DNA of 64,000 bases, taken from positions 53,777-117,776 of the forward strand of contig PKYN01000015.1 of assembly GCA_003132665.1 (NCBI GenBank), given 5' to 3'. This document shows, piece by piece, positions 1 through 9,106 of the stretch. The position numbers and the translations under genes were made by a program. The DNA comes from Actinomycetota bacterium. GTDB taxonomy: Bacteria; Actinomycetota; Thermoleophilia; Gaiellales; Gaiellaceae. The notes beneath the pieces are model-generated. The model did no database searches and was not told the DNA's origin. It worked only from the letters and a program-made list of their open reading frames with translations. The stretch's first letter is position 1. Each line of letters begins with the position of its first letter.

Positions 1-90
1 ACCGACCGCTACCTGGCCACGCTCGACAACCACCTCGCCTTCGATCTCGGCGACGGAGTTCTGCTGGTCAGCTTCACCATGATGAAATAG
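1..90 (+). CDS. C-terminal 29 residues of an unidentified protein
   Basis: An open frame runs in from the left edge and stops at TAG 88-90, ending in LLVSFTMMK. The codon pattern is GC-rich at third positions like its neighbours, so I read it as the end of a real gene. Too little is present to assign a family. It is followed immediately by the ilv leader region, so it is the upstream neighbour of the branched-chain operon and probably belongs to a separate transcript. Confidence 0.5.
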   Translation, partial: TDRYLATLDNHLAFDLGDGVLLVSFTMMK

Positions 91-109
91 TCGAGCGCCG
101 GCTCTCCGC

Positions 110-139
110 TTGACAGACTCCGCTTCCCTTCGCCACACT
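110..139 (+). promoter_or_regulatory. candidate promoter of the ilv leader transcript
   Basis: A perfect TTGACA -35 hexamer at 110-115 is followed after 18 bp by CACACT at 134-139, a weak -10 that keeps the A2 and T6 positions. Transcription would begin near 146-147, only a few bases before the leader peptide ATG at 152, giving a near-leaderless leader peptide. The -35 is convincing; the -10 is only a best fit. Confidence 0.4.
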
Positions 140-151
140 AGGAATACGGTT

Positions 152-250
152 ATGAAGGTCGATTCCGCATCCAGTCAGCTCTCTCGCGACGCGCGCGCGC
201 TCGTCGACCTGCTCACCATTACCGTCGTCACGGTCACGGTTCCCCGCTAG
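152..250 (+). CDS. ilv operon leader peptide (32 aa)
   Basis: A 32-codon frame starts at ATG 152 and ends at TAG 248-250. Its second half reads LVDLLTITVVTVTVPR, so residues 17-30 are almost entirely Leu, Val, Ile and Thr. Those are the three end products of the downstream ilv genes plus threonine, the precursor of isoleucine and product of the branch served by hom and thrB in the same operon. This composition is the signature of a ribosome-mediated attenuation leader, in which stalling at scarce branched-chain codons changes the RNA fold. A weak AGGAA lies 8 bases upstream, but the mRNA may be nearly leaderless. It is not expected to have a function as a protein. Confidence 0.7.
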   Translation: MKVDSASSQLSRDARALVDLLTITVVTVTVPR

Positions 251-256
251 GGGAAC
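239..256 (+). promoter_or_regulatory. hairpin at the leader peptide stop codon
   Basis: GTTCCCC (239-245) and GGGGAAC (250-256) form a perfect 7-bp stem with a GCTA loop that contains the leader TAG codon. A ribosome finishing the leader would melt this hairpin, while one stalled in the Leu/Val/Ile/Thr run would leave it free to form. That position suits an attenuation switch. No U-tract follows, so it may be an anti-terminator or pause hairpin instead of the terminator. Confidence 0.5.
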
Positions 257-408
257 GTACTTTGACAGAGCGCTGAGGCGCCACACACAGACCGGACTAA
301 TGCCATAAGTGCGTCCGCAACCGGGCGCAGGCACCAGACGAAACGGCGGCGATGAACACCAGATCTGACAACCCGATTGCAGCAAGCCCGAGCTTCGCAA
401 CAACGATG

Positions 409-442
409 CTCTGCGGGGCCATGGGCGAAGTACCGCGCAGAG
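409..442 (+). promoter_or_regulatory. second leader hairpin upstream of ilvB
   Basis: CTCTGCG (409-415) pairs with CGCAGAG (436-442) around a 20-base loop. It lies in the gene-free stretch 251-566 between the leader peptide and ilvB. No T-box, riboswitch core or U-rich terminator is recognisable there, and apart from these two stems I see nothing convincing. A role in attenuation is inferred from position only. Confidence 0.3.
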
Positions 443-566
443 GGGTGCGAGCAGCGGATATGGTCAAGGCGGGAATCGCTGCGACCACGCGCGAATTCAG
501 TGAAACGATCCTCGTTGAGCGCTCTGCCGCTCGGCGCGGAAACGATCTTTCGATGGAGGAACTCGG

Positions 567-2321
567 ATGACCAGGATGACAGGAGCAGACGCCATTATTC
601 GCTCTCTGGAAGCCGAGGGCGTCGACGTCTGCTTCGGAGTCCCGGGCGGAATGATCATCGACACCTACGACGCCCTCTACCGAGCGATAGCGAACGGAAG
701 CAAGCTGCGCCACGTGCTGGCGCGGCATGAGCAGGGCGCCGGCCACATGGCCGAGGGCTACGCCCGCGCGAGTGGCAAGGTCGGAGTCGCGATTGCGACC
801 TCAGGGCCCGGCGCGACCAATCTGATCACGGCGATAGCGGATGCCTGGATGGACTCCACGCCGCTCGTCTGCATCACCGGCCAGGTGCCCTCGTACAAGA
901 TCGGCACCGACGCCTTCCAGGAGACGAACGCGACCGGAATCACCCTTCCGATCGTGAAGCACTCCTGGCTGGTGCAGAAGGCCAGCGAGATCCCGGCGAC
1001 GATCAAGGCGGCGTTCCATGTCGCCCAGACCGGGCGCTCCGGCCCCGTGCTGGTGGACATCACCAGGGACGCACAGATCGCCGAGCTGGACTTCAAGTAC
1101 CCCGATCACGTCGACCTGCCGGGCTGGAACCCGCCGCGGAAGGTCAACCACCGCCAGATCATCGCGGCCGCCAAGGCGATTCTCGAGGCCGACAAGCCGA
1201 TCTTCTACGTCGGCGGCGGCATCATCAACGGCGAGGCCTCGGCCGAGCTGCTCGAGCTGGCCGAGCTGACAAACATCCCGGTCGTGACGACCCTGACCGG
1301 CAAGGGCGGCTTCCCAGACTCGCATCCGCTGCACGCCGGCATTCCCGGCATGCACGGCATGAAGTACTCGAACCTGGCGCTCAACCGGGCGGATCTCGTG
1401 ATCGCCGTGGGCACCCGCTTCGACGATCGCGTGACCGGCAACGTGGCGGCCTTCGCGCCGAACGCGAAGGTGATCCACTTCGAAGTGGACGCGGCCGAGA
1501 TCGGCAAGATCCGCGAGGCTCAGATTCCCATCTGCGCTCCGCTTCAGCCGGCGCTGGTCAGGCTCCTGGCCGAGCTGCGCAAGCAGATGCCCGAGGGCCG
1601 AGAGGGACCGACCGAGTGGCTCGACAAGATCGCCGGTTGGAAGGAGGAGTTCCCTCTGCGCTACGACCTCGGCGACATGCTCAAGCCGCAACAGATCCTC
1701 GAGGCGGTGCGCGATGCGACCGAAGGGCGCGACGACGTCGTCTGGACGACCGGCGTCGGTCAGCATCAGATGTGGGCGATGCAATACCTGGTCTGCGATC
1801 GGCCCCGCTCCTTCATCACCTCGGGCGGGCTCGGGACGATGGGCTTCGGCATCCCGGCGGCCGTCGGCGCCAAGGCTGCCCGACCCGATGCGACCGTGAT
1901 CTGCATCGACGGCGACGGCTGCTTCCAGATGACCTCGAAGGAGCTGACCACGGCGACCCTGCACGGGCTGCCGATCATCGTCGTGCTGCTCAGGAACGGC
2001 TATCTCGGCATGGTTCGCCAGTGGCAGGAGATGTTCTACGGCGAGCGCTATTCCCAGACCGATCTGACCGGCCCGATACCCGACTACGCCAAGATGGCCG
2101 AGGCCTTCGGCGCGGTGGCGATGACCGTCACCAACGCCGGCGAGCTCGACGCGGCGCTCGAGCGGGCGCTCGCGGAGAATGCAGCCGGACGCTCTGTGCT
2201 GGTGGATGCCGTCTGCGATCCAAAGGAGAAGGTCTTCCCGATGATTCCGGCCGGTGCTTCGGCGGCTGACACCATCGAATATGGCAGTCACGAGAAGGCA
2301 GAGGAGGTTGAGGCGAGATGA
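567..2321 (+). CDS. ilvB: acetolactate synthase large (catalytic) subunit
   Basis: This 584-residue enzyme condenses two pyruvates, or pyruvate and 2-ketobutyrate, in the first common step of valine/leucine and isoleucine synthesis. It uses thiamine diphosphate, FAD and Mg2+. The TPP-binding Glu55 lies in HEQGAGHMAEG, and the metal/TPP motif runs from GDG at residues 449-451 to N477 in LLRNGYLGMV. Length is normal for the family. The ATG is set by GGAGGA at 555-560. Its last four bases overlap the ilvN start (ATGA), so the two subunits are translationally coupled. The leader peptide upstream suggests attenuation control. Confidence 0.97.
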   Translation: MTRMTGADAIIRSLEAEGVDVCFGVPGGMIIDTYDALYRAIANGSKLRHVLARHEQGAGHMAEGYARASGKVGVAIATSGPGATNLITAIADAWMDSTPLVCITGQVPSYKIGTDAFQETNATGITLPIVKHSWLVQKASEIPATIKAAFHVAQTGRSGPVLVDITRDAQIAELDFKYPDHVDLPGWNPPRKVNHRQIIAAAKAILEADKPIFYVGGGIINGEASAELLELAELTNIPVVTTLTGKGGFPDSHPLHAGIPGMHGMKYSNLALNRADLVIAVGTRFDDRVTGNVAAFAPNAKVIHFEVDAAEIGKIREAQIPICAPLQPALVRLLAELRKQMPEGREGPTEWLDKIAGWKEEFPLRYDLGDMLKPQQILEAVRDATEGRDDVVWTTGVGQHQMWAMQYLVCDRPRSFITSGGLGTMGFGIPAAVGAKAARPDATVICIDGDGCFQMTSKELTTATLHGLPIIVVLLRNGYLGMVRQWQEMFYGERYSQTDLTGPIPDYAKMAEAFGAVAMTVTNAGELDAALERALAENAAGRSVLVDAVCDPKEKVFPMIPAGASAADTIEYGSHEKAEEVEAR

Positions 2322-2800
2322 AGCACACTCTCTCGGTCCTCGTGGAGGACAAGCCGGGCGCGCTCTCGCGCATCTCGAACCTGTTCGCGCGGCGCGGCTA
2401 CAACATCGAGTCACTCGCCGTGGGGCAGACCGAGCGCGAAGGCGTCTCGCGCATCACGCTGCGCGTCGACTGCGCCGAGCACTCGCTCGAGCAGATCACC
2501 AAGCAGATCCACAAGCTCGTCAACGTGCTCAGGATTACCGAGCTCACCCCCGATGACGCCGTCGAGCGTGAGATAGCCCTCTTCACCGTGGCGGCTCCGC
2601 CCGAGCGGCGCGGCGAGCTGATGGCGTTCGCCGATCACTACGGCGCCCGGGTCTCGGACCTCGGCCCGCAGGAGATCGTGTTCGAGATGGTCGGCCACCC
2701 CGAGGACCTCGATTCCTTCGAGGAGCTTGTCAGGCCGTACGGAATCAAGGAGATGGTGCGCACCGGCCGCATTGGCCTCAGCCGAGCCGTACGACATTAG
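2318..2800 (+). CDS. ilvN: acetolactate synthase small (regulatory) subunit
   Basis: A 160-residue protein of normal length for the family. It starts with the ACT-domain sequence HTLSVLVEDKPGALSRISNLF, which forms the valine-binding feedback site (about residues 3-75), followed by the conserved C-terminal IlvN domain. It binds and activates the IlvB catalytic subunit and confers end-product inhibition. It overlaps the ilvB stop by 4 bp and is followed 63 bp later by ilvC. Confidence 0.97.
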   Translation: MKHTLSVLVEDKPGALSRISNLFARRGYNIESLAVGQTEREGVSRITLRVDCAEHSLEQITKQIHKLVNVLRITELTPDDAVEREIALFTVAAPPERRGELMAFADHYGARVSDLGPQEIVFEMVGHPEDLDSFEELVRPYGIKEMVRTGRIGLSRAVRH

Positions 2801-2863
2801 GTCGCACGACACTAGAAACCCGCAAGAAGACCGCGTAAAAGAAAGAAGAAAGGAACCACACTC

Positions 2864-3874
2864 ATGGCGACAATCCACCGCGAAGGCGACCTCTCCCTCC
2901 TCTCCGGAAAAATCGCCATCATCGGCTACGGCAGTCAGGGCCACGCACACGCGCTCAACCTTCGCGACTCGGGAATCGAAGTCGAGGTAGCCGAGGCGCC
3001 CGGCAGCGCCGCCTGGGAGCGGGCGGTCGAAGCCGGACTACCCGTCAAGACCGCCGCCGAGGCCACCCGCGGCGCGGCCTTCGTGATGATCCTGCTGCCC
3101 GATCACCTGCAGCGCATCATCTGGGCTGCGGACATCGAGCCCAACCTCGAGCCCGACGCGACGATCATGTTCGCGCACGGCTTCAACATCCATTTCGGCT
3201 ACATCAAGCCCCCGGCCGGTCACGACGTGATCATGGTCGCCCCCAAGGCGCCCGGGCACCGCGTGCGCGAGCAGTACGAAGCGGGCGCCGGCGTGCCCTC
3301 GCTCGTCGCCGTGCACCAGGACGCCTCGGGTAACGCGCTCGCCAAGGCGCTCGCCTACGGAGCGGGCATCGGCAGCGCTCGCGTCGGGTTGTTGGAGACG
3401 ACCTTCGCCGAGGAAACCGAATCGGACCTCTTCGGTGAGCAGGTCGTTCTCTGCGGCGGCGCCACGAGGTTGATGCAGGCCGGGTTCGAGACGCTGGTCG
3501 AGGCCGGATACCAGCCCGAGATCGCCTACTACGAGTGCATCCACGAGCTCAAGCTGATCGTCGATCTGATCTACCAGGGCGGTTTCGAGTACATGCGCTA
3601 CTCGATCTCGGACGTCGCCGAGTACGGCGATCTCACACGCGGCCCGCGCGTCATCGACGACGGCGTGAAGGCGCGCATGAAGGAGATCCTGGGCGAGATC
3701 CAGAGCGGCGCGTTCGCCAAGGAGCTGATCGCCGAGGAAGACGCCGGACGGCCGAACTTCGTGCGTCTGCGCGAAGAGGCGGCCAAGCATCCGGTCGAGA
3801 AGGTCGGCAAGGAGCTTCGCTTGCTTGCCGGTCGCGAAGGCTTGATGGGCGCTGGTTCCGATGGCGCCAGTTGA
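2864..3874 (+). CDS. ilvC: ketol-acid reductoisomerase, class I, probably NADH-preferring
   Basis: This 336-residue enzyme isomerises and reduces acetolactate and acetohydroxybutyrate. The Rossmann motif [10 protein letters not shown] is at about residues 22-31, and the Mg2+ ligands D188 and E192 sit in [12 protein letters not shown]. The cofactor loop, normally GLR.GS.SW in NADPH enzymes, reads AEAPGSAAW at residues 43-51. The Arg and both phosphate-binding Ser/Arg positions are therefore lost and an acidic residue is present, suggesting NADH use (inference). AAGGA precedes the ATG. The 3' end overlaps hom by 14 bp. Confidence 0.96.
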   Translation: MATIHREGDLSLLSGKIAIIGYGSQGHAHALNLRDSGIEVEVAEAPGSAAWERAVEAGLPVKTAAEATRGAAFVMILLPDHLQRIIWAADIEPNLEPDATIMFAHGFNIHFGYIKPPAGHDVIMVAPKAPGHRVREQYEAGAGVPSLVAVHQDASGNALAKALAYGAGIGSARVGLLETTFAEETESDLFGEQVVLCGGATRLMQAGFETLVEAGYQPEIAYYECIHELKLIVDLIYQGGFEYMRYSISDVAEYGDLTRGPRVIDDGVKARMKEILGEIQSGAFAKELIAEEDAGRPNFVRLREEAAKHPVEKVGKELRLLAGREGLMGAGSDGAS

Positions 3875-5168
3875 CGTTCCCGTCGCCCTGCTTGGTTACG
3901 GAACCGTCGGGGCGGCCGTAAACCGTTTTCTGCACGAGAACTCGGACGAAATCGAGCGTGCAACGGGACATCGCCTGCGCGTCGTGCGCGCGCTCGTTCG
4001 CGACCTGAAAAAGCAGCGCGACTTTCCGGCGGCCCCGGGCGTGCTCACCACCGACTTCGCCGAGATCGCCGACGATCCCGAGATTACGCTGGTCGCCGAG
4101 GTGATGGGCGGGCTGGAGCCCACCAACGACTACATCATGCGCCTGCTGCGCGGCGGCAGGCCGGTCGTGACCGCGAACAAGCAGCTGCTCGCGCAACAAG
4201 GCGCCGAGCTGTTCGCGGCCGCCCAGGAGGGAGGCGTGCAGCTTCGCTTCGAGGCTTCGGTCTGCGCCGCGATTCCCGTGATCAAGGTGCTGCGCGAGGC
4301 GTTGGTCGTGACGAACGTTCATCGCATCCTCGGGATCGTGAACGGCACCACCAACTACATCCTCACCCAGATGGAGTTGGGCGCCGAGTACGAGGAGGCG
4401 CTCGCGGAGGCCAAGCGCCAAGGCTATGCGGAGATGGATCCGACCGAGGACGTCTCGGGTGCCGACGCCGCCGCCAAGATGGCGATTCTGGCGACCGTCG
4501 CCTTCGGCTCGCGTGTGACTCTGGACGACGTCAGTTACGAGGGAGTCGAGCGGATCACCTCGGCGCACGTGGGCGCGGCCAAGCAGATGGATATGGCCGT
4601 TCGCCTCGTCGGGCGGGCGACCCTGGTCGAAGGCGGCTACGACGTACGCGTCTCACCGGCGCTCGTCGATCTCGCCCACCCGCTGGCCTCGGTCGAGGGA
4701 GCTTTCAATGCGGTCATGCTCCAGGGCGACGCGATCCGCGAGATCACGCTCGAAGGGCCCGGTGCCGGCGGCATCGAGACCGCCTCGGCGGTGATCGCCG
4801 ACATGGTCTCGATCATCGGCACCAAGGGCACCGGCTTTCTCCACAACGACGCCTGCTGGCGCAAGATCGACCGTCTTCCGCCCGGCGAGCTCCGCTCGCC
4901 CTTCTACCTCCAGATCTCGGTGGACGATCGTCCGGGCGTGCTCGCTCGCGTCGCGGAGCGTTTGGCGGCACACGGCATCTCGGTCGCGCGTCTCGTCCAG
5001 TCTCAGATCGACGGGGGCGCCACTCTCCACGTCATCTCGCACGAGGCGACCTACGGCGCGGTTGAGACCGCCCTTGCGGAGATCAGCGCGCTGCCGGAGA
5101 GTCGTGAGATCGCGGCGGCCTTCCCGGTGATCTCGCAACGCGGAATCTCGGAGCTGGGGTGGGCCTGA
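3861..5168 (+). CDS. hom: homoserine dehydrogenase with C-terminal ACT domain
   Basis: A 435-residue monofunctional homoserine dehydrogenase that converts aspartate semialdehyde to homoserine. It has an N-terminal NAD(P) motif GYGTVGAAV (about residues 10-18), the catalytic-domain NGTTNYIL segment, the [12 protein letters not shown] helix, and an ACT domain from about residue 345 ([19 protein letters not shown]) for threonine feedback. It overlaps ilvC by 14 bp, so it lies inside the ilv transcription unit instead of beside thrC. That couples isoleucine precursor supply to branched-chain control. Confidence 0.96.
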   Translation: MAPVDVPVALLGYGTVGAAVNRFLHENSDEIERATGHRLRVVRALVRDLKKQRDFPAAPGVLTTDFAEIADDPEITLVAEVMGGLEPTNDYIMRLLRGGRPVVTANKQLLAQQGAELFAAAQEGGVQLRFEASVCAAIPVIKVLREALVVTNVHRILGIVNGTTNYILTQMELGAEYEEALAEAKRQGYAEMDPTEDVSGADAAAKMAILATVAFGSRVTLDDVSYEGVERITSAHVGAAKQMDMAVRLVGRATLVEGGYDVRVSPALVDLAHPLASVEGAFNAVMLQGDAIREITLEGPGAGGIETASAVIADMVSIIGTKGTGFLHNDACWRKIDRLPPGELRSPFYLQISVDDRPGVLARVAERLAAHGISVARLVQSQIDGGATLHVISHEATYGAVETALAEISALPESREIAAAFPVISQRGISELGWA

Positions 5169-5223
5169 TGGAGCGCGGTCGCCAGCCAGGCGCAGGCGCT
5201 CGCTCGATCGAAGGCGCCGCGAA

Positions 5224-6090
5224 GTGACGGTCAAGGTCCGAGCCCCGGCGACCAGCGCCAACCTCGGCCCCGGCTTCGACTGCGCCGGGGTGGCTCTCGA
5301 GTTCTGGAACGAGCTAGAAGTGAGCGAGGCAGACGGCGCCGTTGTCGAGGTCGAGGGCGAGGGCGTTTCCGAGACGCCGAGAGACGGTAATCACCTCGGC
5401 CTGCGCGCGTTTTCGTTGATCACCGACCCCGAAGGCAAGCGTTTTCGCTTCATCAATCGGATCCCGTTCGCACGAGGGCTCGGTTCCAGCTCGGCCACGA
5501 TCGCGCTCGGTCTCGTCGCCGCTTGCCTCTGGGAGGGAGTGGAGCCGGACCCAGCCGAGTTGCTTCCTCTGGCGGTCCGGCTCGAGCCGCATGCCGACAA
5601 CATCGCCGCCTGCCTCTACGGAGGCGTCACGCTCGCGTGGGAAGAGGAAGGGCTCTGGCGCTGCCGCCGGATTGCCGACTCGCTTCCGCTCGATCTGATC
5701 GCGGTCGTTCCGAAGCAAAGCGTCGAGACGATCACGGCGCGAGCTGGCCTGCCGGCCGAAGTGCTCCATGCCGACGCCGCTTTTTCCAGCGGCCGCGCCG
5801 CCCTGCTCGGCGCGTCGCTCGCAACCAGCGACGCCCAACTTCTCGCCGCCGCATTCCACGACCGCCTGCACGAGCCGTATCGCTCGGCCGCCGCGCCTTT
5901 GCTCGGCCAGCTTCAGGAAGAGCCCGCCCGTGGCTCGGTCGGCGTGACGCTTTCGGGCTCGGGTCCGACGATCATCGTCTGGGCTCGGCACGAAGAGTCC
6001 GCGGCCTGCGCGGAGGAGCTGACCGCTCGCTTTCCCGACTGCAAAGTGCTTGCGCTCGCCGTCGCCACCGGCGGAGCGGGCGCTTTTTGA
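5224..6090 (+). CDS. thrB: homoserine kinase (GHMP family)
   Basis: This protein phosphorylates homoserine for threonine synthesis. It is 288 residues, slightly short for the family, and starts at GTG 5224. The GHMP N-terminal motif [15 protein letters not shown], the ATP-binding [16 protein letters not shown] loop and the C-terminal [10 protein letters not shown] motif are all visible. It lies 55 bp after hom. No thrC is found in the window, so the pathway is completed elsewhere. Confidence 0.95.
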   Translation: MTVKVRAPATSANLGPGFDCAGVALEFWNELEVSEADGAVVEVEGEGVSETPRDGNHLGLRAFSLITDPEGKRFRFINRIPFARGLGSSSATIALGLVAACLWEGVEPDPAELLPLAVRLEPHADNIAACLYGGVTLAWEEEGLWRCRRIADSLPLDLIAVVPKQSVETITARAGLPAEVLHADAAFSSGRAALLGASLATSDAQLLAAAFHDRLHEPYRSAAAPLLGQLQEEPARGSVGVTLSGSGPTIIVWARHEESAACAEELTARFPDCKVLALAVATGGAGAF

Positions 6091-6148
6091 CCGATACTCG
6101 CGGCACGACGACAGCGCGCGCCCCGAGGGTTACGATCCCGGACAGGAC

Positions 6149-7855
6149 ATGAGCCCGAGCCCATACGAACTTCCTTCCGATCCAGCCAAGCGGCGCAGCC
6201 ACCTTCTCACGGACGGCCCCGACCGCGCGCCGGCGCGCGCCTACTTCAAAGCCATCGGGTTCACCGACGACGACCTCGCCAAGCCGCTGGTAGGCATCGC
6301 CTCGACCTGGATCGAGACGATGCCCTGCAACTACAACCAGCGTGAGCTGGCCGAGCACGTTCGGCGGGGGATTCGAGCTGCCGGCGGCATGCCCGTGGAG
6401 TTCAACACCATCGCCGTCTCGGACGGAGTCACGATGGGCACTCCGGGCATGCGCGGCTCGCTCGTCTCGCGTGAGGTGATCGCCGACTCGATCGAGCTCA
6501 CCGCCTATAGCCACATGTTCGACGGGCTGGTCTGCCTGGTCGGCTGCGACAAGACCATTCCGGCGGCCGTGATGGCCCTTCTCCGGCTCGACATTCCAGG
6601 GCTCGTGCTCTACAACGGCTCGATTGCGCCCGGCCGCTGGCACGGCAGGGACGTGACCATTCAGGACGTGTTCGAGGCGGTCGGAACGCATGCCGTCGGG
6701 AAGATGACCGACGGCGATCTACACGAGCTGGAGACCCTCGCCTGCCCCGGCGCCGGAGCCTGCGGCGGTCAGTTCACGGCCAACACGATGTCGATGGCGC
6801 TCGACTTCCTCGGCATCAGCCCGGGCGGGCTGAACGAGGTGCCGGCGACGGCCCGGGGAAAGAACGCCGCCGCCTACAGCGCCGGCGAGCTGGTGATGAG
6901 GCTCGTGCGCGAGAACATCACTCCCCGGCAAATCGTGACGCGCGAAGCGCTCGAGAACGCCATCACCTCGGTGGCCGCGAGCGGCGGCTCCACCAACGGC
7001 GTCCTGCATCTGCTCGCAATCGCGCGCGAGGCCGGGGTGCCGCTCGAGATCGACGACTTCGACTTGATCGCCGCCCGCACGCCGATCATCGCCAACTTGA
7101 AACCCGGCGGCGACTTCGTCGCCACGGATCTCTGGGACGCGGGCGGCTGCGCCCTCGTTGCCCGCGAGCTGGCCAAGCGCGATCTCCTGCACCTCAGCGC
7201 ACGCAACGTGGACGGGCGAACGATGGGCGAGATCGCTCTCTCCGGGCAGGAGTCAGAGGGCCAGCACGTTGTCGCCCCGGTCGACGCGCCCTTCAAGAGC
7301 AGGGGCGGTTTCGCCATCCTGCGCGGGAACCTGGCTCCCGGGGGCTGCGTGGTCAAGCTGGCGGGGCACGAGCGCACTCTCCACCGCGGCCCGGCGCGTG
7401 TATTCGACTCCGAGGAGGATTGCTTCGCGGCGGTCAAGGCCGGCAAGGTGGGCGCCGACGACGTGGTAGTGATCCGCTACGAAGGCCCGGCCGGTGGCCC
7501 CGGAATGCGCGAGATGCTCGCAGTCACCGCCGCCATCGCCGGCGAGGGGCTGGACGACTCGGTCGCGCTCATCACCGACGGGCGTTTCTCCGGCGCCACG
7601 CACGGATTCATGGCTGCGCACGTCTCTCCCGAGGCCGCTCGCCGCGGCCCGATCGCGGCCTTGCGCGAAGATGACATGATCGTTCTCGATGTCGAGGCGC
7701 GTGAGCTGAGAGTCGAGCTTTCAGACGACGAGCTCGAAACTCGTCTGGCTGCCTGGAAGGCGCCGGAACCGCGCTATTCGAGCGGCGTCTTCGCCAAGTA
7801 CGCGGCGCTCGTAAGCTCGGCCTCCGAGGGAGCCGTCACCCGTCCGACCATCTAG
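6149..7855 (+). CDS. ilvD: dihydroxy-acid dehydratase
   Basis: The enzyme dehydrates dihydroxy acids to 2-keto acids in the third step of branched-chain synthesis and carries an Fe-S cluster. The motifs GCDKTIPA and [16 protein letters not shown] supply the cluster cysteines, and GRFSG.THG is near the C terminus. I chose ATG 6149, preceded by GGACAGGAC, giving 568 residues. The same frame stays open upstream into thrB, but those residues ([12 protein letters not shown]) do not belong to the family. The gene lies 58 bp after thrB and probably ends the operon. Confidence 0.95.
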   Translation: MSPSPYELPSDPAKRRSHLLTDGPDRAPARAYFKAIGFTDDDLAKPLVGIASTWIETMPCNYNQRELAEHVRRGIRAAGGMPVEFNTIAVSDGVTMGTPGMRGSLVSREVIADSIELTAYSHMFDGLVCLVGCDKTIPAAVMALLRLDIPGLVLYNGSIAPGRWHGRDVTIQDVFEAVGTHAVGKMTDGDLHELETLACPGAGACGGQFTANTMSMALDFLGISPGGLNEVPATARGKNAAAYSAGELVMRLVRENITPRQIVTREALENAITSVAASGGSTNGVLHLLAIAREAGVPLEIDDFDLIAARTPIIANLKPGGDFVATDLWDAGGCALVARELAKRDLLHLSARNVDGRTMGEIALSGQESEGQHVVAPVDAPFKSRGGFAILRGNLAPGGCVVKLAGHERTLHRGPARVFDSEEDCFAAVKAGKVGADDVVVIRYEGPAGGPGMREMLAVTAAIAGEGLDDSVALITDGRFSGATHGFMAAHVSPEAARRGPIAALREDDMIVLDVEARELRVELSDDELETRLAAWKAPEPRYSSGVFAKYAALVSSASEGAVTRPTI

Positions 7856-7921
7856 GGCTGAACGCCGCGAAAAATCCTTCAAGCTTCGGAGCCCGCGAGC
7901 CGAAAAGAAAGTGGACGGCCT

Positions 7922-9067
7922 ATGCAGTCAATCGGCTCTGCACGCTTTTCCTGGCGGTCGGAGAAGGGACAAGACCTTTCCGGCGATCTGCACGATGCCG
8001 TGAAGACGGCATCCGGCGCGGCACAGGAAGAGAGAAAAGATGAGCCCGAACAGGAGGAGGATTCTCCGGCGCCGCTCGCGGCCGCAGCCGAAGTAACACC
8101 GCCAATGAACAGCCCAAGTCCGAACGGCTCTCTTTCCCCGGCGCTGATCGATCAGATGCCGGCGATGCTCTGGGCGATCGACGGCCAGCTGCGCTTCACG
8201 AGCTGTCGCGGCGGAGCGCTGGCCGATCTGGGGCTCGCCCCCGACGGCCTCGTCGGCCTGACCCTGTTCGAGTTCTTCCAGACCGAGGACACGGCCTTCA
8301 CGCCGATCGCCGCGACCTTGAACGCGCTGCGCGGCGAGACCGTCAATTACGAGCTCGACTGGGGCACCCGCGTGTATCGGGTGCGGGTCGGGCCGAACAA
8401 AGACGGCGCAAGCCAGATCACCGGCACGGTCTCGGTGGTCTTCGACATCAGCGATGTCCGCCGCGAAGAGGCGATGATGTTGAGCGAGGGCGAGTTCCTG
8501 CGCAAGATCGCCGAGAACATGCCCGACGCGGTCGTGCTCGTGGACGGGGAAGGACGCTTCCTGTACGCGTCACCGTCCTGCGCCGAAGAATTGGGATACG
8601 ACTTTCAGGCGCTGGCCGAAGTCAACTTCCTCTCACTGATCGAGCCCGAGGATCTGGCTATTGCCCAGGACGCTATCGGCGACGTCTATCGCGGCGACTC
8701 CTACCCCTTTGCCGTGCGCATGAGGCGGGCCGACGGCAGCTGGGCTCTGATGGAGACGATGGCGACCGCCGTTACCACCACCGAAGGTATTCGCCTGCTG
8801 CTGGTGAGCATGCGCGACGTCAGCGAGGAAAAGCGCTCCGGTGAGTACGTGCACCTCAACCGGCGCATGGCCGAGTTCAAGCACAAGGCCCAGGAGACGG
8901 CCGAGAACCTACGCCAACTCCTGGTCACGATCGAGCGCGGTGACTCTGTCAGTACCACCGAGGCTCAACTCGCGCAGGTGCTCACAAACGTCGAGCAGCC
9001 TCCTCACCCCGCGCAGGTGCCCACGAACTTCGCGCAGCCTCCCGAGCCTCCCGGGATCGCCGGCTAG
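7922..9067 (+). CDS. double PAS-domain protein without output domain
   Basis: A 381-residue soluble protein. Residues 1-60 are an acidic, low-complexity linker (EERKDEPEQEEDSPAP). PAS domains follow at about 70-185 (LWAIDGQLRFTSCRG to VFDISDVRREE) and 190-305 (MPDAVVLVDGEGRFLYASPSC to SMRDVSEEK). A short coiled segment and a Pro-rich tail with two AQVxTNxxQPP repeats end the protein. No kinase, GGDEF or HTH output domain is present, so it may signal through a partner. ATG 8105 is an alternative start. The ligand is unknown. Confidence 0.75.
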   Translation: MQSIGSARFSWRSEKGQDLSGDLHDAVKTASGAAQEERKDEPEQEEDSPAPLAAAAEVTPPMNSPSPNGSLSPALIDQMPAMLWAIDGQLRFTSCRGGALADLGLAPDGLVGLTLFEFFQTEDTAFTPIAATLNALRGETVNYELDWGTRVYRVRVGPNKDGASQITGTVSVVFDISDVRREEAMMLSEGEFLRKIAENMPDAVVLVDGEGRFLYASPSCAEELGYDFQALAEVNFLSLIEPEDLAIAQDAIGDVYRGDSYPFAVRMRRADGSWALMETMATAVTTTEGIRLLLVSMRDVSEEKRSGEYVHLNRRMAEFKHKAQETAENLRQLLVTIERGDSVSTTEAQLAQVLTNVEQPPHPAQVPTNFAQPPEPPGIAG

Positions 9068-9106
9068 CGCCCTGCGCTTCGCACGCTGCGGATCTGAGCG
9101 AGCCGG

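Noticed and set aside
251-566. T-box or BCAA riboswitch in the ilvB leader
   Set aside because: No T-box consensus (UGGNACCGCG-like) is visible; the leader peptide gives a simpler explanation.
801-2414. Long minus-strand open frame opposite ilvB
   Set aside because: Arises from third-position GC bias opposite a clear ilvB; composition is Arg/His/Gly-rich with no domain and it crosses into ilvN.
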